Positions 31,695 through 41,160 of a stretch of DNA of 64,000 nucleotides are shown here, in pieces. The position numbers and the translations under genes were made by a program. Below the pieces are notes generated by a model. The model was not told the origin of the DNA. It did not search any database and worked only from the letters and a program-made list of their open reading frames with translations. Each line of letters starts with the position of its first letter. Position 1 is the first letter of the stretch. The stretch comes from Falciphora oryzae (taxonomy: Eukaryota > Ascomycota > Sordariomycetes > Magnaporthales > Magnaporthaceae): positions 1 to 64,000 of the forward strand of contig JNVV01000038.1 of assembly GCA_000733355.1 (NCBI GenBank), given 5' to 3'.

Positions 31695-32799
31695 GATGGC
31701 GTTGGGGTTGCGGTGGAGACGGGTGCAACGGTCGATATTGGGGGAAAACGGGGTAAAAGAGGCAGCGCAGGGGTCCTGGCTCAGTGGACTGGGCCGCCGA
31801 GAACGCCCAGGCGCGTCATACGAGCGGCCTGCGGCTCTCATTCGCCGGCGCCGGCACACCGTCGGGTCTTGGCCGGCCGCGCTGGAGAGTGGCAGCCACT
31901 CCCCCCATTTCCAGGCCAAGCTGGCTCGCCTGGACGTCGCAAAGAGATCCAACACACACATCCCGCCGCGGCCAAGGGCTTGTCCGGCGCAGCTTGTCGG
32001 CCAAAAGGACGGCCTGGGATTCGTCGCTAAGGCAGCCCGCACGTGTAGCACACGTGGACGGTTGCATCACAACCCCGTTCGGCATCCTCGCCTGGCGGCT
32101 TGGACGACGCCTTGTGTGGCCGGACCCTGGGCGCGGCGTTCTTGGGAGCAGCCGTCAGAGGGCGAAGAGGAGGATGGGATCCAGGCAGAAGGGAGATTGG
32201 ACAGGCTGGGATGCGCTTTTCTGCGGCCGACGGGAATCCGCCATGGCCCAAGGGCTGGAAGCCCATGGTCCAGCTGTCGAATTTGGGCCTTCTCCCTTCC
32301 CTCAACCCGGCCGGCTGGATTCCGAAGACGCGGGCCTGCCCTGCCTTTCCCCCGCGTGTGTTCCTGCCCATGTGGCCTCGGGGTTCATGTGGGAGGGGAA
32401 AGAGAGTCGCTCTGGATCCGCGACGACGGTGAGGGTCCGAGGAGGGGGCAACTGGAGCCAATGTCTCGGAGTCGGAGACAGCTGCTCGCCGAGGCAGGGG
32501 TGAACTGGGGGGTGAGGGTTCTCAAGGAGAGCGCCACGGGAGGAAGCTTGGTACGCATCCGCTGGCAGCAAGATCGACAGATGACGAACGATGCCGAGTT
32601 CGAGTCAAGGATTTGGCGTCGCCTGGGCAGCGGTCACGTGGCTGTCACGTGTTCACTTGTCAACGTCCCGCCAAGTGTGGTATTCGTCCAGAACGAGATA
32701 TTTACCAATGTACGCTGTCCAAAGCGCCAGTTGGGGTTGTTGTTTAAAATAGAATCTGTGGAGTTGCTGTGTTCATTTAACCTGTTCTAGACTCGTTCA
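31695..32799. other. Intergenic region with paired E-boxes, no gene seen
   Basis: 1.1 kb of GC-rich DNA downstream of the retrotransposon. A long frame (31696-32790) starts in the insertion duplication itself and has no domain, so I treat it as chance. Two CACGTG boxes at 32635-32640 and 32646-32651, 11 bp apart, lie about 150-165 bp upstream of the next gene's first ATG. Confidence 0.5.
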
Positions 32800-34049
32800 A
32801 TGTACAGACCGTTCGAGCGGTGCACCCGCCATGCTGTTGCTGCCCCAGAGATGCCCCCCAAGCTACCAAACAATGGGTGCTTCTTTCCCTTACTTGCAAG
32901 AGCTAGGGCTGAGCTCCAGCTTTGTCCAACTGACACAGACCATTGTCGTCCAGTTGCCAAACTTGATATCAACTTCTTGAGGTGCTTGTTACTCCTTCAG
33001 CTCCCAACCGCACAAACCGCTTCCATCAGCGCCTCCTCGGCTCCTAACAACAATCCGGTATATCAAGAAAGACAGAAAGGCAGCAATGCAGCCCTTTTCG
33101 ACTCTTTAGTCGAGTCTTGCCTACTCCACGGTTCCGCGATTGGGATCTCCCAGTCGTACGCCATATCAACCATAGCTAGTCCCTCCGAAGCCGGAGGCTA
33201 CCGGTTTATCTACGTGATGGGTGAGTGAGAGTCAGCCCCCCGCCGCAGTCCCCATGCCAAAGACCGACATTCTTCTAACAGCAGATCTATCAATAGGCTC
33301 CCCAGGCTCTGGAAAGACCGCCCTTTCCGCAGGACCCGCCGTCGAGTTTGAGGCCAGGTGCATCTTGACCGACGACGTGTGGAAGAAGAAGTTCGGCAAG
33401 GGATCCGTCGGCCACCTCGGAACTTGGGAGTTTCTAGGTCGCGTGGTATCCGAGTGCCCAAACCTGCTGGTAAAGCTACTGGCCGAGGAGATCGGCTCGG
33501 GCCCTGACCGCGACATCATCCTGGACGGATTCCCGGCCATGGTCGAGCCCGGTCACATCGGCGCCCTGCATTCCAAAGTTGAAGGCTCTTCGATCTGCTT
33601 ATACAGATTCACCGCTAACACACGTGGAAACCTCTTAGTGCAACATCACCGAGGACTTTGCTGTTGTTTTGTGGTGCAAGGAGCAGGAGTCCAGGGCCCA
33701 ATGCATGGCCACCGATCGGGGAAGGTTTGAAACTTCGGCCACAAGCGCCGACCTCCGCTACAAGGACTGGCAAGGTTTCATCGACGACCGCTATCATGTC
33801 ATGAAGCCCCGTATGAACGATGGAGTTTTGAAGTGGGTAAGGAAAAGACCTTCGCTATCAAAATGAGTGGCAACTGTCCAACCTAAGAACTTCCAAAGCG
33901 AACACGGCTGGCTAACTCATTGGGAAATGCACTAGATACATACAGACAACACCGCCGAAGATGCGTACAGAGCTTTGAAGACGGCTGTGCTCGAGGGATG
34001 TCCGTGGCTTGAACCCAGGCAGAGCTCGGCCAACAAGTTGGAAGCTTAG
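32800..34049 (+). CDS. Adenylate-kinase-like P-loop protein
   Basis: Four exons: 32800-33220, 33297-33577, 33639-33836 and 33936-34049, separated by introns of 76, 61 and 99 nt. Joined, they give 337 residues. The first intron interrupts the Walker A glycine, rebuilding YVMGSPGSGKTAL. ILDGFPA corresponds to the adenylate-kinase DGFPR core motif but lacks its Arg. After the third exon boundary, FAVVLWCKEQES and RGRF match the strand before the lid and the lid-type arginine region. The last exon reads DNTAEDAYRALKTAV. The first ~125 residues have no similarity I recognise, so the true start may be later (ATG 32851) or preceded by another exon. Probably a nucleotide or nucleoside phosphate-transfer protein; activity uncertain. 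The second intron donor (GTTGAA) is weak. Confidence 0.7.
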
Positions 34050-34178
34050 CTGTGCGAGCTTGCACGCCACCAAGTAGAAAGGTCTTTGAGTGCAGATTTC
34101 CCACCCACTCTCACCAAGACACCTGACAGACGCCCTTGGTTAGTTCCAGGCTCTAGGTAGCTAGCACTTTTATAGAGA

Positions 34179-35204
34179 CTACAGTAACTCCTCCACAGGC
34201 CGCTCCAGAAGAAACTGCTCGTAGCTGCGCGTCTCGACCGGCACCTTGAGTTGCCCGGGCTCGATGACGCCCGAAACCCCCGCCATATAGCCAAACTCTC
34301 CAATATGCGCCGGCCCATCCAGCACCTCATACGGCAGACCCGTGAGCGCGTGCATCTCCTCCTCCGTCACCTCCACAAAAGTCGACTTCTTCCCCGTGAC
34401 GCGACACCAAACATCCATGGCCTCGCCAATCGTCAGGTCGCTATCCTGGTCGTAGGCGAAGAGCTTTGTGCCAGGCCCCTCATGCTCGACCAGCGCGCGG
34501 ACGAACGGACCGGTCGACCTGGCCGGATCGACAATGGGAAGCCGCGTGTCCCGACCGCACGGCACCATAAGCGAGTACTCGCCGGGCCTGTCAGCGCTGG
34601 GCCTGGGCAAGAGGAAGGCGTTGGTGCTGTAGGCTCCCAGGTATACCAAGGACGTCTTGGCCGCGAGGGGCCGCAGCGGCGCCGAGTCCGAGCCCAGGAT
34701 GTAGTCCACGATGGCGGCTTTCCCCTCCCAGTGCAGACAGTGGGGGTACTTGCCCTTGGACGCAAGCTTCATGGAGGGCAGGGCCGAGTAGACGAACCGC
34801 TCGAGCGTGGGCACGGCGGCGGCAGCGTCGGCAGCGTTGCGGCCGTGGAGCACCTCGGTGTCGAAGCCACGCTTGCGGGCCTTGTCCAGGGTATCGGCAG
34901 AAGTCACCTTCCATGCCTCGTCGAACGATGAGGCGCCGAGGGAGGCCAGGTAGGGAGCCCAGAAGTCGGTGTTGACGAAGATGGCGTGTGCCCCCTGGAA
35001 AGCGCGGGAGAGCGAGGCAGGGTCGCTGAGGTCTGCTTGCACCACCTCGGCACCCATGGACACGAGTTCAGACGCTTTGGAGGAGGCTGGATCTCGGGTC
35101 AGGCATCGGACATGCCAGCCAGGTGCAGCGAGAAAGGTCTTGGCCACGGATGACCCTTGGTTTCCCGTCGCGGCGACGATGGCAATGATCTTTTTAGGAG
35201 ACAT
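34179..35204 (-). CDS. NmrA-like NAD(P)-binding protein
   Basis: 341 residues, intronless, starting at ATG 35204. The Rossmann fold is shown by the N-terminal strand IIAIVAATGNQGSSVAKTFL, a variant of the GxxGxxG dinucleotide motif typical of NmrA-like atypical short-chain dehydrogenases. The segment VRCLTRDP gives the 2'-phosphate-binding region, and GAEVVQADLSDPASL follows as usual. The catalytic YxxxK of classical SDRs is not apparent, as in NmrA proteins, which often act as redox sensors or regulators, though others are reductases. It converges on the adenylate-kinase-like gene, 130 bp apart. Confidence 0.88.
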   Translation of the reverse strand: MSPKKIIAIVAATGNQGSSVAKTFLAAPGWHVRCLTRDPASSKASELVSMGAEVVQADLSDPASLSRAFQGAHAIFVNTDFWAPYLASLGASSFDEAWKVTSADTLDKARKRGFDTEVLHGRNAADAAAAVPTLERFVYSALPSMKLASKGKYPHCLHWEGKAAIVDYILGSDSAPLRPLAAKTSLVYLGAYSTNAFLLPRPSADRPGEYSLMVPCGRDTRLPIVDPARSTGPFVRALVEHEGPGTKLFAYDQDSDLTIGEAMDVWCRVTGKKSTFVEVTEEEMHALTGLPYEVLDGPAHIGEFGYMAGVSGVIEPGQLKVPVETRSYEQFLLERPVEELL

Positions 35205-35253
35205 ATTGGGCTCTAGGAAATTTGAAGATTCGTGATTTATTACCTGGAGAGCT

Positions 35254-35257
<4 letters not shown>

Positions 35258-35284
<27 letters not shown>
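35258..35284. repeat. 27-T homopolymer run
   Basis: An uninterrupted run of 27 T about 55 bp upstream of the NmrA-like start, i.e. poly(A) on that gene's coding strand. Likely a nucleosome-depleting promoter tract; its length may be unreliable in assembly. Confidence 0.8.
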
Positions 35285-35286
<2 letters not shown>

Positions 35287-35505
35287 CGCGGGCGATGGGC
35301 TTTTTATAATTCACTCCCGAAATTTGCAGTGGCTCGATTCAGGCCAGCGATGGGTAAGCCAAAACGGGGTTTAAAGTCGGCTAACAGTAGGAGGGTGTTT
35401 GCCATTGGTTGTTCGGGGTTAAGCAGAACATACCGGCCTTATTTCCTGGATCTCGATCTCGATTGGCTTCAAACCTGCGGACATAACGGATCGACCTCGG
35501 ATTAA

Positions 35506-36600
35506 TTATCCTTTAGGTTTTCTAGCAGCTCGGCGGTTCATAATCCAATTTGGAGCTTCTTCGAAAACCGAAAACATCTGCTCCCGTTTGCCCCGCTCAA
35601 GCTTGTCTCCTGTGAAGCTCCACGGCAGCAGATGGCGAGATACGGCCATGCTCACCGTCGCTTGATTCACGACCAGGTCGGCGGCGACGGAAGCCCTGTC
35701 CAGACCAGTGCTTCCGAGCAAAGTCTCTGACAGGAAGGCTAAAGGCGTCCTGACTGGACTTGAGAGACTTGCCCCTGGTCTCGAGCATATAGCGCATGAG
35801 GACGACGAGCGTCGCGACTGTCCTGCCCGCAAACAGAAAGAAGGGCCGCGGTGTAGACTTGAGGAAGATAGGGGTGATAAAAGCAACGAGCCAGTTGGAA
35901 AACTGTCGGGCAGAGTTCCATGTCAGCTTTATCAGCCGCGGCAGGCGTTGTGTGAGGGACGATGGACGTATAAGCTTAACGGCCTGCGCCAACGCGGTGG
36001 CCGTGGCCCGAGTCTGCCCCAGCTGGATCCCACTGCCATACAACTTGCTAACGATTCCCCGGGTGGAGGCATATGCCAGAGGGGAGACAAAGATGTGAAC
36101 AACGACAGTCCAGCCTCCAGGCCCGCTAAGGCCCATGCCGCCGGCGAAAATGGAGGCCATGATGGTTATACACAACACCAGGACGACGCCGCCGACGGAA
36201 ACAAGTGTGCGGCGACTCGGGCAGGAGGCAGCGCCAAAAACGCGCCGCAGACGGCCTGGATGCCCGTGGGGATGCGTCACTGTGCACCTCCGGACAGGCT
36301 CACTGTGCTGGCGTAGCAGGTCAAGTAGCCTGCGCACAAACCCAACGTCCCCAGGGCCTGCGGCATGGCGACGAGACGGCGACGGAGCTGGTGTCGTGTC
36401 TGTGGATTGGACGTTAGATGGAAGGGCCGTATGGATTTATGTAGATGGAGTCATACCCGTTGACTAAGGCACCCATTAACACGTAAAGGGCGGCTATCAA
36501 GTACTTTTTGGGCTTCCGGGTGTGCTGCGTGATGAATGGTGTTGATGGAAGGCCTGTTAAAAGAAGCCAAAACAGGCCGCATAGCGGGCTGTCAGATCAA
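35506..36600 (-). pseudogene. Sugar-porter transporter remnant
   Basis: Minus-strand pieces in shifted frames recall a sugar-porter transporter: RKPKKYLIAALYVLMGALVNGYDS near 36490 (TM1 with the family GYDS), RIPTGIQAVCGAFLAL near 36270 (the TM6 region), then SNWLVAFITPIFLKSTP and MRYMLETRGKSL near 35880-35770 (TM10-12 and the PETKGKSLEE-type end). About 1.1 kb remains of an expected ~1.6 kb, with stops, frame changes and missing central segments. Neither strand is open end to end. It lies directly downstream of an intact transporter of a different family. Confidence 0.72.
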
Positions 36601-36821
36601 GCGTTTGGTGGAAAAGATTGAGCTATTTGAGAAGACTAGACATAGCATTAGCTGCCTACCAGGCTTCCCCTCAACCACTGGCGACATGACAAGGCGCTGC
36701 AGTCGGACTGGGTAAAAGATCGGCGTATACAGAATACAACCGGCCATCGTAATGATATTTTTCTGGGAGGTAAGCAGCTCTGCAAACGGGACCTTTGCAT
36801 TTAGCCACACGTCCTACACTA

Positions 36822-38462
36822 TCAGGTCCTCTCCCTCTCCTCGTCAGCCTCCACAGGCGACGCTTCCACGGCAGTGCCGGCATACCCAGCCTCGACCATC
36901 TCGGGGTGCCGCCTGTCCCACCACAGCATGCCGAGCTGCACGAGAATGGTGGCAGCCGTAAAGGCCGTGGCCAGCGGGAAGCCGACAGGATAGCGCGGCG
37001 CATCGGCGACCCGGAACGCGCGCAGGGGAATCGTCGCGTGCCCAACATACACCACAGTAACTGTCATGGCCACGATGATGGACCGCGCCTCGGGCTCGCG
37101 GCGCAGTATCTCGGCGAACCAGGCCATCAGCGACGGGCCGCCGGCGTTGGTGGCAAAGGTCAAAAAGTAGAAGGCCAGCACGGCGCGGTCGTCGGCCGGC
37201 CAGCCGCACAGCACGGCTAGGCAGGTGCCATGAGCGGCGGCGGACAGCACGCTGATCTGCCAGCGCCAGCGGAAGCGGTCCGAGAGGTGGTTCAGGACCA
37301 GGTTGGTTAGGATCTGCAGCGCGTAGCCGCCAAGGGGCAGGATGTTGACGTGGTACGTGTCGTAGACGCGCCGCCCCGTGACGGCGTCGCGGATGCTCTC
37401 GAGGTACAGCACAAAGTACGAGTTGGCGCGGTGGGCCCAGGCGCTGAACGCAAAGGCGAGCAGGAAGAAGTAGGTGATGGGGTGGACGATCAGCTGCCGC
37501 AGCTTGCGGCGCAGCGCAGACGCCGGGATGCGCTTCTGGGTGGCGACGCCGAACTCGGCCATGCGCGCGCGGGCCAGGCGCTTCTCGGCGGCCGTCAGCC
37601 ACAGCGCGCGCGTCGTCTCGGGCGAGTCTGGAACAGTGACAAAGGCGAGCAGGCCCTGGCCGACGGTGACGGCGCCCGAGATGATAAAAAGCCACTGCCA
37701 ACCGGCCAGGCCGTGGACGCCGTTCATGTCGCGGTACAGGGCGGCCTGCAGGGCGCCGAGGAACATGGCACCGGCGACGTCGCAGACGGTAAAGCAGGCG
37801 ACGCGCAGGGCGAGCTCGGCGGGGGTGTACCAGTTGAAGATGAGGGCGATGACCGAAGGCCAGAAGGCGGACGAGAAGAGGCCGAGGAAGAAGCGGAGGC
37901 CGAAGATGGTCTGGGCGTTGGGCGCCATGTAGGTGAAGAGCACGAGCATGCCCCAGGTGATTTCGCACAGGGGGAGGAAGATGGAGGGGCGGAACTGAGC
38001 GTGTTAGTTGGCATGAGTGGCGGTATCATGGGCAAGTAAACAGACACTCACCCTAGTCTGGATCAGCTGCCCCGGCACCAGCCCCAGCGCGTAGCCGATG
38101 GAGAAGTACGTGTTGAACTCGACCAGCTCGTTGCCGCGCAGCTGCAGCGCCTCCCGCATGCCCGAAACATAAGCCTGCGTCGTGGCCGACTGGTCCATCT
38201 CCTTCATGATGCCCGCCAAAAACATCCAGGCCAGCAGCACGACGTCGAGCTTGAAGACGAGCGCGTTGCGCGCGCTGCGGAAGTAGGGGATGACCTTTCC
38301 GATGTGCACAAACACGCCCTCGACCGGCTCGTCCACCTGGCCGCCCGCCACGTCGACCTCGTCCAGGGCCGCCGACTTGACATGCCGGTCGTCGTCGGCT
38401 TGGGGCTTCCTGGGCCTTTCGTCGGCGGCGGCCGGGTCCTGGGGCGGGACGTGGAGGCCCAT
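36822..38462 (-). CDS. Anion:cation symporter family transporter (pantothenate/vitamin permease-like)
   Basis: Two exons, 38462-38052 and 37994-36822, with a 57-nt intron (GTGAGT donor, CTCAG acceptor, CTAAC branch), give 527 residues. It has the hydrophilic N-tail and KLDVVLLAWMFLAGIMKEMDQS TM1 entry of the Dal5/Liz1 group. LRFFLGLFSSAFWPSVI is the TM4 signature with Ser-Ser in place of Glu-Ala, and YHVNILPLGGYALQ is a loop typical of the vitamin (pantothenate/biotin) branch. Start is ATG 38462 (MGLHVPPQDP); the open frame upstream has no supporting similarity. It is the second member of this family in the window, with about 12 kb between the two. Confidence 0.85.
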
Positions 38463-39052
38463 TCTGTCGACTGCGAGGATGGACCGAGAGGAAGAAACGT
38501 CGAGGGTTGGAGGCGAGAGGCCAGGCATCCAACGAAGCACAGGTGGTCGCCCGGCCTCCTTTTAATACGCAACGGCACCGCCGCAGTCATAATTGCCTCC
38601 TCCTCGGCCAGCCTCCAGCGGGCTCCATCCCGAACTTGGCATCTCAGCAAGATAAGGGCCGGCGCAACACGGTACTCGTATTGTCGGCGCAAAAATCCAG
38701 GGCCGCAGGTAGCATCTTAGCAGGCCTCAGAGCCCCCAAGCCCCGCCGGCATGACCCCGGATTCGCCCGAGCAGGGTCCTGTGGGGCTCGCGCTAGCGAT
38801 TGCGCAACTGCGGATCTCTACGTCGACATCGGAAAGGCAGGGCGGGGGTGCCGCACAAGGAAATTTCTTCGTTGGGGGGGGGTGCCCGATGGAGGGAGGA
38901 GTCTTGACTACCCCTGCTTTTGTCTTCTTGGGCTGTTGGTTGGGACTCAAGAACAGTGTCTGATCGGTATTATTTCTAGTGTAAAGCCAAGCTGACGAGA
39001 GGGAGACACGAGACGAGAGAAAACACAGACAACGACACACGCAAAAGAACCA
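38463..39052. other. Intergenic region, no gene seen
   Basis: 590 bp upstream of the transporter and downstream of the DUF5672 gene. It includes a run of nine G near 38875. No domain-bearing frame. Confidence 0.5.
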
Positions 39053-40127
39053 TCAACTCCCAAACTTGGCCTGCCCCTCCAGCATCGCCGCCTCGGGACA
39101 CCACGCCAAAATGTCCTCCATCCGATCCTTCTGCCACCTCGCCGGCTGGTGAAACCCAAACGGCCTTTCAAAGTACACCGTCTCGACCGCAAACTCCCTC
39201 GCCACCTCGGGGTCCGGCAGGCGCGCCCCCATCTCGGCCGCCTTGCTGTAGAACCACTGGTCCTCGAACCTTTCATGATTAGGCAGGTGCCTGTTCGGCA
39301 GCGTATTGACCCTCTGGAACTCCTCCCCGTGCGCGCGCGCAATATCTCTCATCAACCTCGGGTTCCTCAGGCTCAGCCCGCCGTTGTACCCCATCCCCCA
39401 GCGCGGCGCGATCGGCGCCCCGATCAGGTCCCAGCGCGCAAAATCGTCAACCGTGCTGTTCGCGTTGGCGCATATGACGCTGTCCGTCTGGAACAGCAGC
39501 ACCCGGGGGGCCTCTACCAACTGCTCCCACAGCCACTCCCTGGCCAGGAACAGCGAGACCGAGTTGTGCGTCGCGAACCCCGCCACATTACTTGGCAGGT
39601 GCCGGATCCGGATCCGTCTCTCCGCCAGCGCCCGGTGCAGCGCCGCGCTGGGCGGCGGGCTCCACGACGGCGCCGGGGTGAAGAGCACAACGGGCCAGTT
39701 GGGCCCCAGCGTCGACGAGAAGTGTAGCATCAGCGGGACCAGGTTCGGTGTCGTGCGCGTCTCGATGATGACGGCCGCTCCGGACGGGAACTCGGGTTGC
39801 TTCGGCGGCTGCGTCGTTGCATTTTTGACGGTGGTGGCGGCGGCTGCCGAGGCGGCTTCGGTGGTGTCCCCTTCCCAGTCCTGGAGCCCCCCCGACTGAT
39901 CCACCATTAGCTGCTATCCGGTGCACTAACAAACCGAGGCAAAAGAGAGAAAGGAGCCTAGGTGTGCTACTCGCCAGGTCCAGGGACGACCATACGACAC
40001 TAGCCATCAGCCATATCACAGCCAACGATACCAGGATCGACAGCATAGTCAAGACCTGCCGTCGAGGGAACCTGGCCGGCCTGCCCTCTTGCTGGAGCGG
40101 TATGTACGAATACCTATCAAGACCCAT
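39053..40127 (-). CDS. DUF5672 glycosyltransferase-like type II membrane protein
   Basis: Modelled as exon 40127-39996 and exon 39910-39053 with an 85-nt intron (GTATGG donor, ATAGCAG acceptor), about 329 residues. Exon 1 gives a short cytosolic tail (MGLDRYSYIPLQQEG) and one hydrophobic segment, VLTMLSILVSLAVIWLMASV, i.e. a type II signal anchor as in Golgi glycosyltransferases. Exon 2 carries the DUF5672 hallmarks: VLLFQTDSVICAN, WDLIGAPIAP, GYNGGLSLRNP and FEDQWFYS. The TDS stretch probably replaces the DxD metal site. The exact acceptor (39910 or 39913) is uncertain; a shorter product from the internal ATG at 39907 would lack the anchor. Donor and acceptor sugars are unknown. Confidence 0.75.
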
Positions 40128-41160
40128 CGTGGCCACGATGGAGATCTTTGCTTTCGAGTCGGGGCGTGGGCAGTTCAACGAGCGCCGGCTTGCAGAACCT
40201 CGAGACTAGACCTGGCCCCTTCCCGAGAGCCCGGGTATGGATGCCCAGGCGCGCCTCTTTATGTGTGCAGCGTCAACACTCACAAAACCCAGCGACGGGC
40301 ATGCAGTGGCTTGCACAGCCATGGTTGCTGCTGCCGGACGCCTGGAGTGTGCGGTACATTGAAGTCGTCCCCGTCCTCCCTGCTTCCCTTAGGGCGGTCG
40401 TCACACGTAGACGCTGTGCCAGGCAACGACCGGACGTCTGGGCTATAAATGGGAGGAGAACTAGAGGCGATTAAAAACGCCACACGCCCATCTCAGCTTG
40501 CATCCAGACATTGATATGTCTCTCCCTCGAGCAGGTCTGACGTGCGTGACGTCAGGGCTCGATCGTGCCGCATGACACAGCTTGCCACATGTGCGGCCGC
40601 AATTTCGACGGGGCTGCTGGTATCCTCAGGGGCGGCAGGTCGCCATCACGCAGGGCAGAAGGCAAGAAAAAAGGAGAGGTGGTGGGTGTCTGGTGAAGCG
40701 TTACGCGTGCAACCCTCGCGTCTGAGACACCCACTGGCCGATGACAACGGACCATGGCGATCAAGTCGGGCGAGGAACCGTCCACTACGCCCCGGAATAT
40801 CCCGCGCACAGAAGAACAACCCATGAATGTTTCATTTCAAGCGAGTCGAGGCCCCATGCTACTATCGTACAAGCCAAACCAACGAGGAAACAAGTCGCGA
40901 TGCCGTCGAGCAAAAATAAATCATTTGTGTCGCTTATTTTGGCCCGTCCTCCGAACGCCTCAAACATGCGGTTTATGTACGACAACATTCAGCTTTTCCC
41001 TGTCGCCTGGTGTTTCCAAAAAGAAGGGGAGAAAAAGGGAGAAGAAAACAAAGACCAAACCCACTAGCGGCAGGAACAGACAAACAGTGGCGTTTTGCCT
41101 GCAGGTGCGCTGAAACCTATGTAGTGTAATAGGGATGCCCAAAAAGAAGCAAAAAGTAAA
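40128..41160. other. Intergenic region, no gene seen
   Basis: 1.0 kb between the DUF5672 start and the stop of the DPW-motif gene. A TATA-like CTATAAAT occurs near 40442 but no plus-strand gene follows. Open frames here are short and featureless. Confidence 0.5.

Noticed and set aside
31696..32790. 364-codon plus-strand frame after the retrotransposon
   Set aside because: It starts inside the target duplication, has no domain, and overlaps equally open frames on both strands in GC-rich DNA.
33221..33282. Acceptor at TTCTAACAG for the adenylate-kinase-like intron 1
   Set aside because: It would add residues before Walker A; the CAATAG acceptor at 33296 restores YVMGSPGSGKT exactly.
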